From: Candidatus Nomurabacteria bacterium
Lineage (GTDB): Bacteria; Patescibacteriota; Minisyncoccia; Phycocordibacterales; SBAW01
Direction: 5' to 3'
Length of the DNA stretch: 27,417 bases
Assembly: GCA_943355135.1 (NCBI GenBank)
Contig: CALREG010000006.1
Span: forward strand, 1-27,417
The position numbers and the translations under genes are program-made. Shown piece by piece: positions 12,801-19,953 of this stretch. The notes beneath the pieces are model-generated. The model was not told the DNA's origin, did not search any database, and worked only from the letters and a program-made list of their open reading frames with translations. The number at the start of each line of letters is the position of its first letter. The first letter of the stretch is position 1.

Positions 12801-13286
12801 TGTTCCGGTACCAGTGCCTGTTCCGCCGCATACTGCTGCGATAGCAGCGCGAGTCTTGGCACCTACATAGCCTGCCGCCGGAGCAACGCTGTTTGAGCTC
12901 TGGAACTTCATGACTGCCGCTTTGGTAAGCGGGCCAAAAGTGCCGCTCATCGGAGTAACTCCGAGGAAGCCTTGGAGCCCTTTGACATCATCGCCGGACG
13001 AACCGACTTGGAGGTCGCGGGACAAAGCTGGGCAAGCGCCGCCCGTCGACGTAGAGCCGCCGGAGGTGCCCGAAGTCGCCTGGCCGTTGAGAGCCGCGGT
13101 GACGTTAGCGATCGTAGCCGAGTCCGCACCGAAAGATGCGAGCAAGGAGGTGATCGAACTGATTTGCGTTTGCGAAAGGCCTGCTGCCTGTGCCGGAGCG
13201 ATAGCAACTGCGCCCATAAGAGCGAGAGCAACCGCGACGCCGGTCACGAGAGCGACCAAACGAAGTGAACTGTTGGTAATTGTCAT
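9831..13286 (-). CDS. Giant surface protein with peptidoglycan-binding domain (S-layer-like)
   Basis: 1151 residues. Signal peptide 1-35 (GAVAIAPAQA-A). Residues 36-70 carry a short helical segment (LSQTQISSITSLLASFGAD). Residues about 86-153 are a PG_binding_1 domain (LQVGSSGDDVKGLQGFLGV, GTFGPLTKAAVMKFQ, VGAKTRAAIAAVC), which would hold the protein on the cell wall. A (Gly-Thr)7 linker follows at 155-168. The remaining about 980 residues are Ser/Thr/Val-rich beta domains, several beginning with patterns such as PFTTFTVTNNSNAAVTVNSV and TLKRFTVTANAAGPISLYQI, and the protein ends in VDLDWTNGYYVSGLSSTGF, a C-terminal motif I remember from other Parcubacterial surface proteins. A monocistronic gene with a strong promoter and terminator fits an abundant S-layer or fibre protein (inference). 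Confidence 0.85.
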   Translation of the reverse strand: MTITNSSLRLVALVTGVAVALALMGAVAIAPAQAAGLSQTQISSITSLLASFGADSATIANVTAALNGQATSGTSGGSTSTGGACPALSRDLQVGSSGDDVKGLQGFLGVTPMSGTFGPLTKAAVMKFQSSNSVAPAAGYVGAKTRAAIAAVCGGTGTGTGTGTGTGTGTTGGAVSVSAGAQPVNSLAPLGATRVPFTTFTVTNNSNAAVTVNSVTVQRVGLGVDSNFSGIVLLDSNGLQTGTAKTLNSNHQANLDGFTLAAGASQTFTVAGNISSSATSNSGQIVALQVVAINTSATVSGSLPISGASQTINTTLTLGSVSTTTSSYDPGAAQTKNIGDTGVRVSGLRFTAGSAEDLKLYNVRWRQVGTASAADIANVMTFVNDTGYPTTLSADGKYYTTVFPGGLLIPKGNSIDVYTKVDLVGSNSASRTVDFDLDKVTDIYFVGQTYGYGVAPSGTNTPWFTGYVTTINAGSATTIGKATEVASQNIAVNVPNQVLGGFVTDFKGEAVSVASIPMTIATSSGFSGNGVITGISIVNSNGVVVAGPIDQASTCTTGCTITFTDTVTFPVGRQVYTVKGKIPSGVANNSTVIVTTVPTSWSSITGQTSGNTISLTQGSFAMNTMTVKSAVLTVTMSTQPSSQNIVAGAQGVLLGQVQLDASQSGEDVRLSSIPLKQTGTIANLSSCQIYNGTTALNTGSNVPSALATSGSDTTFTFDNTLVVPKGTVMTLGIKCNVATGATGTHVWAVATAPSATGVTSGASVSVTATAGSGGTMTLGSGSLAVTVDSSSPSYSLIAGGTTGQTMGVIKLRASNEAITLTKLGLKLTNSGNGTSTANGGSTNSGVSDLIQVYIYDGSTFVGTATFTGSGTSATSTLSSVVTLPKDTDKTLTVKADLAAIGAGQSGGIGDVIKIDPLNAEGSGQSSGTTIQSGATAGVAGIQLYKSYPTLANAGISCTNTTSCTGTAQTLKRFTVTANAAGPISLYQIAVTLATSSASVTNLKLFAYTSGYDSGPANISGTTGGQFGGTAALGGTLDIAAPTVSFIQTTPYSFTGTTYFVVKGDVTPGASATNWTVNTTVNGDSATTTSVTGTNVNIATSVGRTQSASLGYATSTSNHDFVWAGNSSTTPTTVDLDWTNGYYVSGLSSTGF
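12783..12824 (-). repeat. (Gly-Thr)7 codon repeat in the surface protein
   Basis: Imperfect six-base tandem repeat of GGN-ACN codons encoding seven Gly-Thr pairs between the wall-binding domain and the beta domains. Such repeats can change length by slippage in six-base steps without frameshift. Confidence 0.75.
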
Positions 13287-13495
13287 ACCGATAATACTTT
13301 ACTAATTAACTGGCGAACGAATAACTTACTTGTAATCGATGAGTAAAAGCACCCGCACAAAAACACTCTACCTGCCCAATCGGGCCTTGGTAGCTAAAGG
13401 GGAAGACGGAATAGCAGAAATAATCTTTCGTGAAGGGACGAGGAGTTCGGAAGTATTAAGTTGTCAACGAACTATTGTGTGGAACGCCACTACTC

Positions 13496-13524
13496 ATTAT
13501 ATGAGCCTTATGGCGCCCTGCCAA
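13496..13524 (-). promoter_or_regulatory. Strong promoter for the surface protein
   Basis: -35 TTGGCA (13519-13524), 17-base spacer, perfect -10 TATAAT (13496-13501) on the minus strand. Confidence 0.65.
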
Positions 13525-13591
13525 AAATACCCTGTGGACAACGCAAATCGCCCCGGTTAGGGGGCTGTGACCTTGTTGTAAGGGTGGCTCA

Positions 13592-13620
13592 AATATATAC
13601 CGTATATAGGGTACGGTCAA
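13592..13620 (-). promoter_or_regulatory. Second promoter upstream of the surface protein
   Basis: -35 TTGACC (13615-13620), 17-base spacer, -10 TATATT (13592-13597). The region also contains a near-palindromic TATATACCGTATATA that could be an operator. Confidence 0.45.
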
Positions 13621-13675
13621 CTGAAGCTACCCCCAGTTTTTGGGTGCTCCTTATATATCTCTTTTAACCATCCCA

Positions 13676-14365
13676 CTAAGCAGGAAGATACACACTCCAC
13701 CGACGCTCGCCCTCGCGTCGTATAAGACCCTTTTCTATCAGGGTATTAAGCTCTCTCTGAATGGTCTTTTCGCTACAATCCCTTATAACTTGGGCTATTT
13801 CCTTGATTGAAAGGCTTTTTTTCTTACGGACAAGGTCAAGTATTAAGGACATTCTTTCGGACTGTCCTTTATCTTGTCCTTTAGACTTATTGTCTTTGAA
13901 ACTGCCGGGATGGTCACTAACATGCCCTTTAGTAAGCAGGTGTGAAGCTTCGGGAAGGGTGTGGACAGTAAAATCTTCTGCCGATACAAAAGGGGAGGGG
14001 TGTGAGCCTTTGACCAGCCGCTCGGCCACTTGTTCTAGTTCGCGTATCAGTACGGCGCTCGTTTCGGAGGCAAGTGTCTCGCGCGCCGTAAGCATCCGGA
14101 CCGAACCAAGGAGTACAAAGAGGTCGGCAAGTACAATGGGCGCATCAACCTCCCCCGCTGCCAAATGCGCTATCTCGCCAGAAAGAGATGCTGCGCGGCG
14201 AGCCAGCTCGTTAATATCCTCCCCCGCCGTCCCCGCTCTTTGCGCCAAAAGAATCAGCACATGCGCTATCTTTTCGATCTTTAAGTAACAAAAATACCAG
14301 TCTGCGCGTCCTTTAAAAAGGATTGATTGTAGGGCAAATTCATGAAATTTCTTATTATCAGGCAT
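13676..14365 (-). CDS. Transcription regulator with C-terminal winged helix (DeoR-like HTH)
   Basis: 229 residues. Residues 1-120 are an all-helical domain of unknown type (FHEFALQSILFKGRADWYFCY, KIAHVLILLAQRAG). Residues 145-172 are a charged Lys/Asp/Gly/Gln linker (FKDNKSKGQDKGQSER). Residues 173-229 form a winged helix: MSLILDLVRKKKSLSIKEI, then AQVIRDCSEKTIQRELNTL as recognition helix and a final beta wing (GLIRREGERRWSVYLP). It is divergent from ftsK, with repeated TGTCC boxes in between, which suggests autoregulation and possibly control of ftsK-recA. No clear terminator separates it from the surface-protein gene downstream. The ligand is unknown. Confidence 0.75.
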   Translation of the reverse strand: MPDNKKFHEFALQSILFKGRADWYFCYLKIEKIAHVLILLAQRAGTAGEDINELARRAASLSGEIAHLAAGEVDAPIVLADLFVLLGSVRMLTARETLASETSAVLIRELEQVAERLVKGSHPSPFVSAEDFTVHTLPEASHLLTKGHVSDHPGSFKDNKSKGQDKGQSERMSLILDLVRKKKSLSIKEIAQVIRDCSEKTIQRELNTLIEKGLIRREGERRWSVYLPA

Positions 14366-14373
14366 ATCTTATT

Positions 14374-14436
14374 TGTCCCATACAATGTCCCCTAGTGTCC
14401 TACAGTTTGAGAGACAACTCATGGACACTCTGTGTC
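14374..14436. promoter_or_regulatory. Operator-like array of TGTCC boxes
   Basis: TGTCC occurs at 14374, 14386 and 14396 (spacings 12 and 10 bases, about one helical turn) and inverted as GGACA at 14423-14427, the latter within a small palindrome GGACAC-TCT-GTGTC. The array starts nine bases from the HTH gene's start codon, so binding there would cover its promoter. The regulator encoded by 13676-14365 is the obvious candidate binder (inference). Confidence 0.45.
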
Positions 14437-14472
14437 TTTGAGTATACCGCCAAGACCTGTTCCTGCAAGTGG

Positions 14473-14481
14473 TGTTAGAAT
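14473..14481 (+). promoter_or_regulatory. Extended -10 of ftsK
   Basis: TGT-TAGAAT; ten bases separate it from the ATG at 14492, predicting a leader of only about three bases. Confidence 0.5.
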
Positions 14482-14491
14482 GTATGGGCAC

Positions 14492-16690
14492 ATGGCCCGA
14501 AAAAATGCTAAAAACGACGGTGAATCATTTTTATTATCTGTCCCCCAAGAAACCCGCCGCGCGATTATTGTAGTACTGCTTATAGTGGCGGGGTTGTTTT
14601 TAACCCTTGCCTCTTTTGATGCCGCGGGGATTGCTGGCTCGGACGCCTACCGACTTTTTGCAAAACTTCTTGGGGTTGGCTACTTCCTCCTGCCGGTTAT
14701 ATTGTTTGTCCTTGCCGGCAACGCTCTGCGCGAGGAGCGGGGCGGTTTTACCCCCATCAAACTCATTTCGAGCGCTCTCTTTTTTGTCGCGGGATTGGGG
14801 TTTATACAAGCGGTCTCCGGACACGGCGGCTTGCTTGGCGGCATCATTGCGGACCCTGCAGTACGCTACCTCGACATATATGCGTCGTTGGTGATGCTCG
14901 GCGGTCTGTCACTTATATCCTTGTTGCTATTGCTTGAAGGCCGCATTACGTTTGAACCGATTGCAGCACTGTGGCGTGGCGTTGCGTTTTTGTACGCAAA
15001 ACTGACCGGCAAAGAACCTGCCGTACTAGAACCTAAGGTAGGCGGTTTTGCTCTAGATAACGAAGGAGATAAATCTGAAGAAGCAGGAGACGCAGATACT
15101 GGGGATGATACTGAGCCTCAGATACGCGCACCAAGACAAGAACCTGCGCGTGCGCAAAAACCCTTAGTCAACCTAAAGTCTCTTTTGGGCACGTATACTC
15201 CGCCGCCACTATCTCTTCTTGAGCGCGACAAGGGCCGCCCCGGCGTGGGAGACATAAAAGGAAACGCGAATATCATCAAACGTACTCTGCAGAACTTCGG
15301 AATAACCGTAGAGCTCGACGAGATATCAATCGGCCCCTCCGTCACCCGCTACGCGGTCAAACCCGCCGAAGGCGTGCGTTTGCAAAAGATTTTGACCCTG
15401 CAAAAAAACCTCGAGCTCGCACTCAGTGCCTCCTCTGTACGCATCGAGGCGCCGATACCGGGCAAATCACTCGTAGGCATTGAGGTACCCAACTCCGCCA
15501 AAGTGACCGTCGGGTTGGGCGCCATGCTGGACACGCCAGAATATGCCGACTCGCCGAAACCGCTCCTGGTGGGACTCGGCCGTGACATCGCCGGAGGAGC
15601 GCTGTTTGGCAACATCGCCAAAATGCCGCACGCACTTATTGCGGGTGCCACCGGCTCGGGTAAATCGGTCGCTATCCACACCATCATCAACTCCCTTTTG
15701 TATCGATGCGGACCTCAGCAGCTGCGCTTTATCATGATTGACCCGAAGCGCGTGGAGCTCACACTCTATCGCTCGCTACCACACCTGCTCACCCCGGTTA
15801 TTACTGATGCCAAGAAGGCTATTGCGGCCCTGCGCTGGGCGGGCAAAGAAATGGAGCGCCGCTACAACGTGCTCGAGGAAACTCGTGTGCAAAATATCGA
15901 GTCTTATCACCACAACATCCTCGCTCCTGCGCTCGAGAAGCTAAAAAAATCTGGTGGACCAGAAGAGGGAGAGGCCGTGCCCGAAGGCATGCCTTACATC
16001 GTCATTATTATCGACGAGCTGGCCGACATTATGTCGACCTATCCACGAGAGCTCGAGGCCTCCGTGGTGCGGCTGGCTCAAATGTCTCGCGCGGTCGGCA
16101 TCCACTTGGTGCTCTCTACCCAACGCCCATCGGTCAATGTTATTACCGGACTCATCAAAGCCAATATTCCATCGCGTATTGCTTTGCAAGTAGCGAGCCA
16201 GATAGACTCCCGCACCATACTCGACCAAGGCGGCGCGGAGACACTACTTGGAGCAGGAGACATGCTCTACTTGTCGGCAGAAATGAATAAGCCCGTGCGA
16301 TTGCAAAATGCTTTTATCAGCGAACGCGAGGTAAAAGCGGTGGTAGATTTTATATCCAAAAATAACGAGGCAGAGCTCCCGGTTGAAATGAGCCCTGCGC
16401 AAAAGGGCGAGGACGGTGTCGGACTAGCCGGCTCTTCTGGCGGTGGCTTTGGCGATGAAGAAGAAATTGATGACGATATGTACGAGCAGGCTCGCGCAGC
16501 CGTACTCGAGGCGGGCAAGGCCTCGACCTCCTACCTGCAGCGCAAGCTCCGCGTCGGCTACGCCCGCGCAGCACGCCTCATCGACATCCTCGAAGAGCGT
16601 GGGGTCATAGGCCCCGGTGATGGCGCCAAGCCGCGAGACATTTTGGAAAAATCCTCCCCCACCACACCGCCAGGAGAAGAAAATCTCTAA
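14492..16690 (+). CDS. ftsK: DNA translocase FtsK/SpoIIIE
   Basis: 732 residues from ATG at 14492; starts at GTG 14432 or ATG 14480 are possible but lie on or before the predicted transcription start. FtsK is a membrane-anchored hexameric ATPase that pumps DNA through the division septum. Numbering from 14492: four membrane helices in residues about 24-150; a charged linker about 180-230; an alpha/beta motor with Walker A GATGSGKS (385-392), IDPKRVEL (416-423) and Walker B YIVIIIDELADIM (502-514), then LVLSTQRPSVNVITGLIKANIPSRIAL; and a C-terminal winged gamma domain (SYLQRKLRVGYARAARLIDILEERGVIGP) that in the family recognises KOPS/SRS DNA. All parts are intact. It heads a row with an Ig-like protein and recA. 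Confidence 0.96.
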   Translation: MARKNAKNDGESFLLSVPQETRRAIIVVLLIVAGLFLTLASFDAAGIAGSDAYRLFAKLLGVGYFLLPVILFVLAGNALREERGGFTPIKLISSALFFVAGLGFIQAVSGHGGLLGGIIADPAVRYLDIYASLVMLGGLSLISLLLLLEGRITFEPIAALWRGVAFLYAKLTGKEPAVLEPKVGGFALDNEGDKSEEAGDADTGDDTEPQIRAPRQEPARAQKPLVNLKSLLGTYTPPPLSLLERDKGRPGVGDIKGNANIIKRTLQNFGITVELDEISIGPSVTRYAVKPAEGVRLQKILTLQKNLELALSASSVRIEAPIPGKSLVGIEVPNSAKVTVGLGAMLDTPEYADSPKPLLVGLGRDIAGGALFGNIAKMPHALIAGATGSGKSVAIHTIINSLLYRCGPQQLRFIMIDPKRVELTLYRSLPHLLTPVITDAKKAIAALRWAGKEMERRYNVLEETRVQNIESYHHNILAPALEKLKKSGGPEEGEAVPEGMPYIVIIIDELADIMSTYPRELEASVVRLAQMSRAVGIHLVLSTQRPSVNVITGLIKANIPSRIALQVASQIDSRTILDQGGAETLLGAGDMLYLSAEMNKPVRLQNAFISEREVKAVVDFISKNNEAELPVEMSPAQKGEDGVGLAGSSGGGFGDEEEIDDDMYEQARAAVLEAGKASTSYLQRKLRVGYARAARLIDILEERGVIGPGDGAKPRDILEKSSPTTPPGEENL

Positions 16691-16693
16691 TCC

Positions 16694-16702
16694 TGTTACA
16701 AT
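16694..16702 (+). promoter_or_regulatory. Extended -10 of the Ig-like gene (and perhaps recA)
   Basis: TGT-TACAAT, nine bases before the ATG at 16712, in the short gap after ftsK. It could give recA its own transcript independent of ftsK. Confidence 0.45.
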
Positions 16703-16711
16703 CCCGCTATC

Positions 16712-17050
16712 ATGCGGCGCATCATACTCTTAGCCCTAGCGGCAGCGATCATCGGCTACGGCCTGTTTGAGGCGCGCAAGCTTCTTGATGGTCCGGATAT
16801 CACTATTGTCTCCCCCGCTGGCGGCTCGGCCACCTCTACCGGAGTCGTCACCATCGTAGGAATGGCCCAAAACATCTCTTTTTTGACCATAAACGACGCT
16901 CCTTCGTACACCGACGAGGCGGGCATATTTGTGTACCGCTTCTCCCCGCCTGCGGGGTATACTACTGTCACCGTAGCAGCGACCGACCGATTTGGGCGCC
17001 GCGCGAGTAAGAGTATTTCGTTTTCGGTGGTCACCTATTGTCCGGCGTAA
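16712..17050 (+). CDS. Membrane-anchored single Ig-like domain protein
   Basis: 112 residues. An N-terminal helix (residues 3-20, RIILLALAAAIIGYGLF) anchors or exports it; residues 30-110 form one beta sandwich of the bacterial Ig-like/glucodextranase-B type: ITIVSPAGGSATSTGVVTI, then FLTINDAPSYTDEAGIFVYRF, then GYTTVTVAATDRFGRRASKSI. In that family the domain binds sugars or other proteins; the role here is unknown. It lies 21 bases after ftsK and ten bases before recA. That placement between two DNA-handling genes in Patescibacteria seems conserved from memory, but no mechanistic link is evident. Confidence 0.75.
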   Translation: MRRIILLALAAAIIGYGLFEARKLLDGPDITIVSPAGGSATSTGVVTIVGMAQNISFLTINDAPSYTDEAGIFVYRFSPPAGYTTVTVAATDRFGRRASKSISFSVVTYCPA

Positions 17051-17060
17051 TTAAAAACAT

Positions 17061-18155
17061 ATGGCATTTAAAAAAGGAAAAAAAGAAGTTGCACCCAAAA
17101 CTATTGGCAGCCGCGAAGGTAAGGACAACACCGCTATAGACGCGGCTATCCGCGCAATCAAAACTAAATTCGGCGACGAAGCGATTATGACACTGGGCAG
17201 TAGCGCGAGAGTTGATGTCGACGCTATTCCCTCGGGTTCTATCGGGCTTGATTGGGCGCTAGGTATCGGCGGCTATCCGCGCGGTCGCATTTTGGAAATT
17301 TATGGTCCTGAGTCTTCGGGCAAAACAACGCTCACACTCCACGCCATTGCTGAGGCACAAAAAAAAGGCGGTGTTTGTGCATTCATCGACGCCGAGCACG
17401 CGCTCGACCCAGAGTATGCAAAAAAAATAGGTGTCAAAATTGACGAACTCCTTGTAAGCCAACCGGATACCGGCGAGCAGGCGCTCGAGATTGTTGAAGG
17501 GTTGGTACGCTCTGGCAAGGTAGACATCGTGGTCATCGACTCGGTCGCGGCACTCACCCCTAAGGACGAAATTGAGGGCGACATGGGCTCCTACCAAGTA
17601 GGCAAGCAAGCACGGCTCATGAGCCAAGCACTGCGCAAACTCACTGCAATAGTCTCTAAATCAAAAACAATCGTCATTTTTATCAACCAGATCCGCATGC
17701 AAATCGGCGTGATGTTCGGCAACCCCGAAACCACGACCGGCGGCAAGGCGCTCAAGTTCTACACCTCGGTGCGGCTCGACATCCGCCGCATTGCTCAAAT
17801 TAAAAAAGGCGAAGAAGTGGTTGGTGGTCGTCACCGCGTAAAGGTGGTCAAAAATAAAGTGGCCGCTCCCTTCCGCACCACCGAGTTTGACCTCATGTAC
17901 AACGAAGGTATCTCTACCGAGGGCGAGCTGCTCGCATTGGGAGAGAAACTCGGTATTGTCAGCAAAACTGGCAACTCGTACGCCTTTGGCGAAGAGAAGC
18001 TCGGCCGTGGATACGACGCGAGCCGCACCTACCTGCGCGAGAATAAAAAAGTAGCGAACGAGCTGCTAAAAGACATCCGCAAAGGCCTCGCGGCCGCCTC
18101 CTCAGGCAAACCGAGTACTGCCGGTGGTGACACTGCGGGCGAGGTCGAGGAATAG
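17061..18155 (+). CDS. recA: Recombinase RecA
   Basis: 364 residues. RecA polymerises on single-stranded DNA, drives strand exchange with ATP and stimulates LexA-type cleavage. Visible: N-terminal helix (IDAAIRAIKTKFGDEAIMTLG), Walker A GPESSGKTT (82-90), FIDAEHALDPEYAKK, Walker B VDIVVIDSVAALTPK, loop L1 (EIEGDMGSYQVGKQARLMSQ), FINQIRMQIGVMFGNPETTTGG with loop L2, and the C-terminal domain with KKGEEVVGGRHRVKVVKNKVA. Length and motifs are normal. The 3' 54 bases are overlapped on the opposite strand by a membrane-protein gene. No lexA-box is recognised upstream; there is no good Shine-Dalgarno sequence. Confidence 0.98.
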   Translation: MAFKKGKKEVAPKTIGSREGKDNTAIDAAIRAIKTKFGDEAIMTLGSSARVDVDAIPSGSIGLDWALGIGGYPRGRILEIYGPESSGKTTLTLHAIAEAQKKGGVCAFIDAEHALDPEYAKKIGVKIDELLVSQPDTGEQALEIVEGLVRSGKVDIVVIDSVAALTPKDEIEGDMGSYQVGKQARLMSQALRKLTAIVSKSKTIVIFINQIRMQIGVMFGNPETTTGGKALKFYTSVRLDIRRIAQIKKGEEVVGGRHRVKVVKNKVAAPFRTTEFDLMYNEGISTEGELLALGEKLGIVSKTGNSYAFGEEKLGRGYDASRTYLRENKKVANELLKDIRKGLAAASSGKPSTAGGDTAGEVEE

Positions 18156-18422
18156 AGACACTCCAGCGACCACAAACACTACCAAGGTCAGCTGGACCAA
18201 CGCGTGGGTGTTGAGCGCTGCCGCAAGCATAAACTGCGCGGTGTGCCCTACCCCGACTTGCGAAAGATTCTCCCATACCCGAGCGACCCACACCAACTTG
18301 GCAATGCCAACAAGACTTGCCGCACAGATGTACAACTTGAGCGCCGTGGCGCTCACGAGTTGGCGGACAGTATAGACCGTCGCGACTGATGCCATAACCT
18401 GCTGTTCAATCTTGCTTTGCAT
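18102..18422 (-). CDS. Small membrane protein downstream of the sigma factor
   Basis: 106 residues, starting with an amphipathic segment (MQSKIEQQVMASVATVYTVRQL) followed by two or three hydrophobic stretches (about 23-48 and 65-93). Not recognised. It lies 11 bases after the sigma-factor gene on the same strand, in the position where anti-sigma factors usually stand, but it has no zinc-binding HxxxCxxC and no cytoplasmic anti-sigma domain of the usual size, so that role is only a thought. Its last 17 codons plus stop overlap the end of recA in antisense (18102-18155). The overlap is convergent and implies either a short 3' extension or mutual transcript interference. Confidence 0.65.
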   Translation of the reverse strand: MQSKIEQQVMASVATVYTVRQLVSATALKLYICAASLVGIAKLVWVARVWENLSQVGVGHTAQFMLAAALNTHALVQLTLVVFVVAGVSLFLDLARSVTTGSTRFA

Positions 18423-18433
18423 ACCTAATACAA

Positions 18434-19024
18434 CTAGACCTTATTATTAATAGTTTCATACACCCGCTTAAACTCGGCCTTGGCCCGATGCACCCGTGTT
18501 TTGACCGCTCCGACGCTCAAACCCTCTGTTTTGGCAATCTCTTCCTGCGTCTTCCCTTCTATAAAAAAGAGTGACAAGGCACGCGCCATAGGCTGTGGCA
18601 TGCGCGTAAGCACCGAGGCTATTAAGTCGGTCAGCTCCTTCTTTTCAAACTGGCGCAGATTTTTGTCTGGAATAAGCGCCCAGATTTCTTCATCAAGACC
18701 AAACTCTGCTCCGCCACGGCGCTTGCGCTTGGCATAGTGAGTGAGCGCGGTGTTGATGACAATTCGATAGGCCCAAGAAGAAAATTGTGCACCCTCTACC
18801 ACCTTAAACTTTTTGGCATTGAGATATATCTTGGTAAAGGCCTCTTGCACCACATCTTCAGCTTCCTCCTGCTCGCGCACGATAGAAAGCGCCTTACGCA
18901 GAAAGGGCTCCTCATACTTGCGGACCAACAAGGCAAAAAGCGAAGGATGCGTAACTGAAAGGGCGAGCAACTCCTCGTCGCTGCGCCCGTCCCCTTTTTC
19001 CTCTAGAGTCAAATAATCACTCAT
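18434..19024 (-). CDS. ECF-type sigma-70 family sigma factor
   Basis: 196 residues from ATG at 19024; an ATG at 19042 adds six residues and cannot be excluded (AAGGG six bases upstream of it). Region 2: FALLVRKYEEPFLRKALSIV, then EDVVQEAFTKIYLNAKKF, then FSSWAYRIVINTALTHYAKR. Region 4: MPQPMARALSLFFIEGKTQEEIAKTEGLSVGAVKTRVHRAKAEFKR with a clear helix-turn-helix. No region 3, so it is group 4. It directs RNA polymerase to a specific promoter set. An adjoining small membrane gene follows by 11 bases. Extended -10 TGA-TATACA sits eight bases before the 19024 ATG. Confidence 0.93.
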   Translation of the reverse strand: MSDYLTLEEKGDGRSDEELLALSVTHPSLFALLVRKYEEPFLRKALSIVREQEEAEDVVQEAFTKIYLNAKKFKVVEGAQFSSWAYRIVINTALTHYAKRKRRGGAEFGLDEEIWALIPDKNLRQFEKKELTDLIASVLTRMPQPMARALSLFFIEGKTQEEIAKTEGLSVGAVKTRVHRAKAEFKRVYETINNKV

Positions 19025-19032
19025 GGCCACAC

Positions 19033-19041
19033 TGTATATCA
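19033..19041 (-). promoter_or_regulatory. Extended -10 of the sigma-factor gene
   Basis: Minus strand TGA-TATACA, eight bases before the ATG at 19024. If used, the alternative ATG at 19042 would lie upstream of the transcript start. Confidence 0.4.
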
Positions 19042-19086
19042 TCCGCTACCCTTATAACAAGGCGCGGCCCGCGGCGGTTTCAGGCC

Positions 19087-19092
19087 TATACT
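19087..19092 (+). promoter_or_regulatory. -10 element of the UbiA/GT2 unit
   Basis: TATACT, one base before the ATG at 19094 and 22 bases before the ATG at 19115; it argues for 19115 as the translated start. Confidence 0.45.
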
Positions 19093-19114
19093 AATGCTGT
19101 ACCGGACTCCCAGT

Positions 19115-19930
19115 ATGCTCATCTCCCTGATAAAAGCGTCGCACCCTTCGCTGTGGCTTCTTGCTACATGGCTCTTCTTATTCGGCGCCTACATGAGCTA
19201 CGTGTCCGGAGCCGCAGTGCCGCTTCTGCCCCTCATTGTGCACGGCGTGTGGTTTACGGTCTTCAGCTCGATGCTCGGCTATTTGATAAATAATTACTTC
19301 GACCGGGCATTGGATATCCATAATCCGCGGAAGCGGAATCCAATACTGCACCCTGGGTTCTATCTGGCGGGCGTCTGCTTTTCAATCGGCGCGCTTGTGA
19401 TAGTGCACGCGGCCTTCTTTAACTTTCAAATCCTGATCTGGGTGCTCATTGCCGTGCTCATTAATCTTACTTACAGCGCCCCGCCGCTGCGCCTCAAAGA
19501 GGTGCCGGTACTAGATTTACTCGTCGGACCGGGAAGTACGCTTCCTATCCTTTTTTCCGGATACGCACTGGGAGGGGGGTGGCCGGCGCTCCTACCGGCG
19601 GTAGCGGGCTTTTTTTTCTTCTGTGCCGTCGAACTTTCGCACAAAACGCTCGATATCGAAGCGGACATGCGCGGCAGAGTACGCACCAGTGCTACCGCGT
19701 GGGGCCGCGCGTCCTCACTGCAGGTCGCCGCAGCGCTCATGCTGGGCGCAGGACTACTTATGGCCATATACAACCCTTATTATGGCCTTGGGGTAATCCC
19801 CTACCTGGCGATACTCTTTGCCATGCGCGGAGCGGATACCGATGAGGCGCAGCACGACATTGACAGACGCCTGCCGGGATACTACTTGGCCGCAGGATTC
19901 ATCGTAACTGCCGCATTCGCTTGGCTCTAG
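19115..19930 (+). CDS. UbiA-family membrane prenyltransferase
   Basis: 271 residues from ATG at 19115 (in-frame ATG at 19094 is possible). UbiA enzymes move a prenyl group from a polyprenyl diphosphate onto an acceptor within the membrane. First Asp motif: NNYFDRALDIHNPRKRNP (about 59-76, the family's NDxxDxxxD with N in place of the first D-adjacent residue); second: ELSHKTLDIEADMRGRVRTSA, with DxxxD at 180-184. YSAPPLRLKEVPVLDLL and about eight or nine membrane helices complete the fold. The NPRKRNP signature is most like the lycopene elongase/chlorophyll-synthase side of the family, so a carotenoid or polyprenol acceptor is plausible but not shown. Followed after 35 bases by a glycosyltransferase. 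Confidence 0.88.
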   Translation: MLISLIKASHPSLWLLATWLFLFGAYMSYVSGAAVPLLPLIVHGVWFTVFSSMLGYLINNYFDRALDIHNPRKRNPILHPGFYLAGVCFSIGALVIVHAAFFNFQILIWVLIAVLINLTYSAPPLRLKEVPVLDLLVGPGSTLPILFSGYALGGGWPALLPAVAGFFFFCAVELSHKTLDIEADMRGRVRTSATAWGRASSLQVAAALMLGAGLLMAIYNPYYGLGVIPYLAILFAMRGADTDEAQHDIDRRLPGYYLAAGFIVTAAFAWL

Positions 19931-19953
19931 GAGAACCGCTGCTAACAGATAGG

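Larger units (their letters stand above)
13287..13675 (-). promoter_or_regulatory. Upstream region of the surface-protein gene with two promoters
   Basis: 389 bases without a believable gene. On the minus strand it holds TTGGCA-17-TATAAT (13496-13524), the best sigma-70-type promoter in the window, and TTGACC-17-TATATT (13592-13620). The first predicts an mRNA leader of about 200 bases. A further TTGACA at 13462-13467 has no partner -10, but TATTAT and TAAAGT lie 4 and 9 bases before the ATG. No Shine-Dalgarno sequence is seen. A TTGTCCACA 9-mer resembling a DnaA box lies near 13533. Confidence 0.55.

Noticed and set aside
13339..13560. 73-codon plus-strand ORF in the surface-protein upstream region
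   Set aside because: It overlaps the strong minus-strand promoter, has no ribosome-binding site or -10 of its own and resembles no family.
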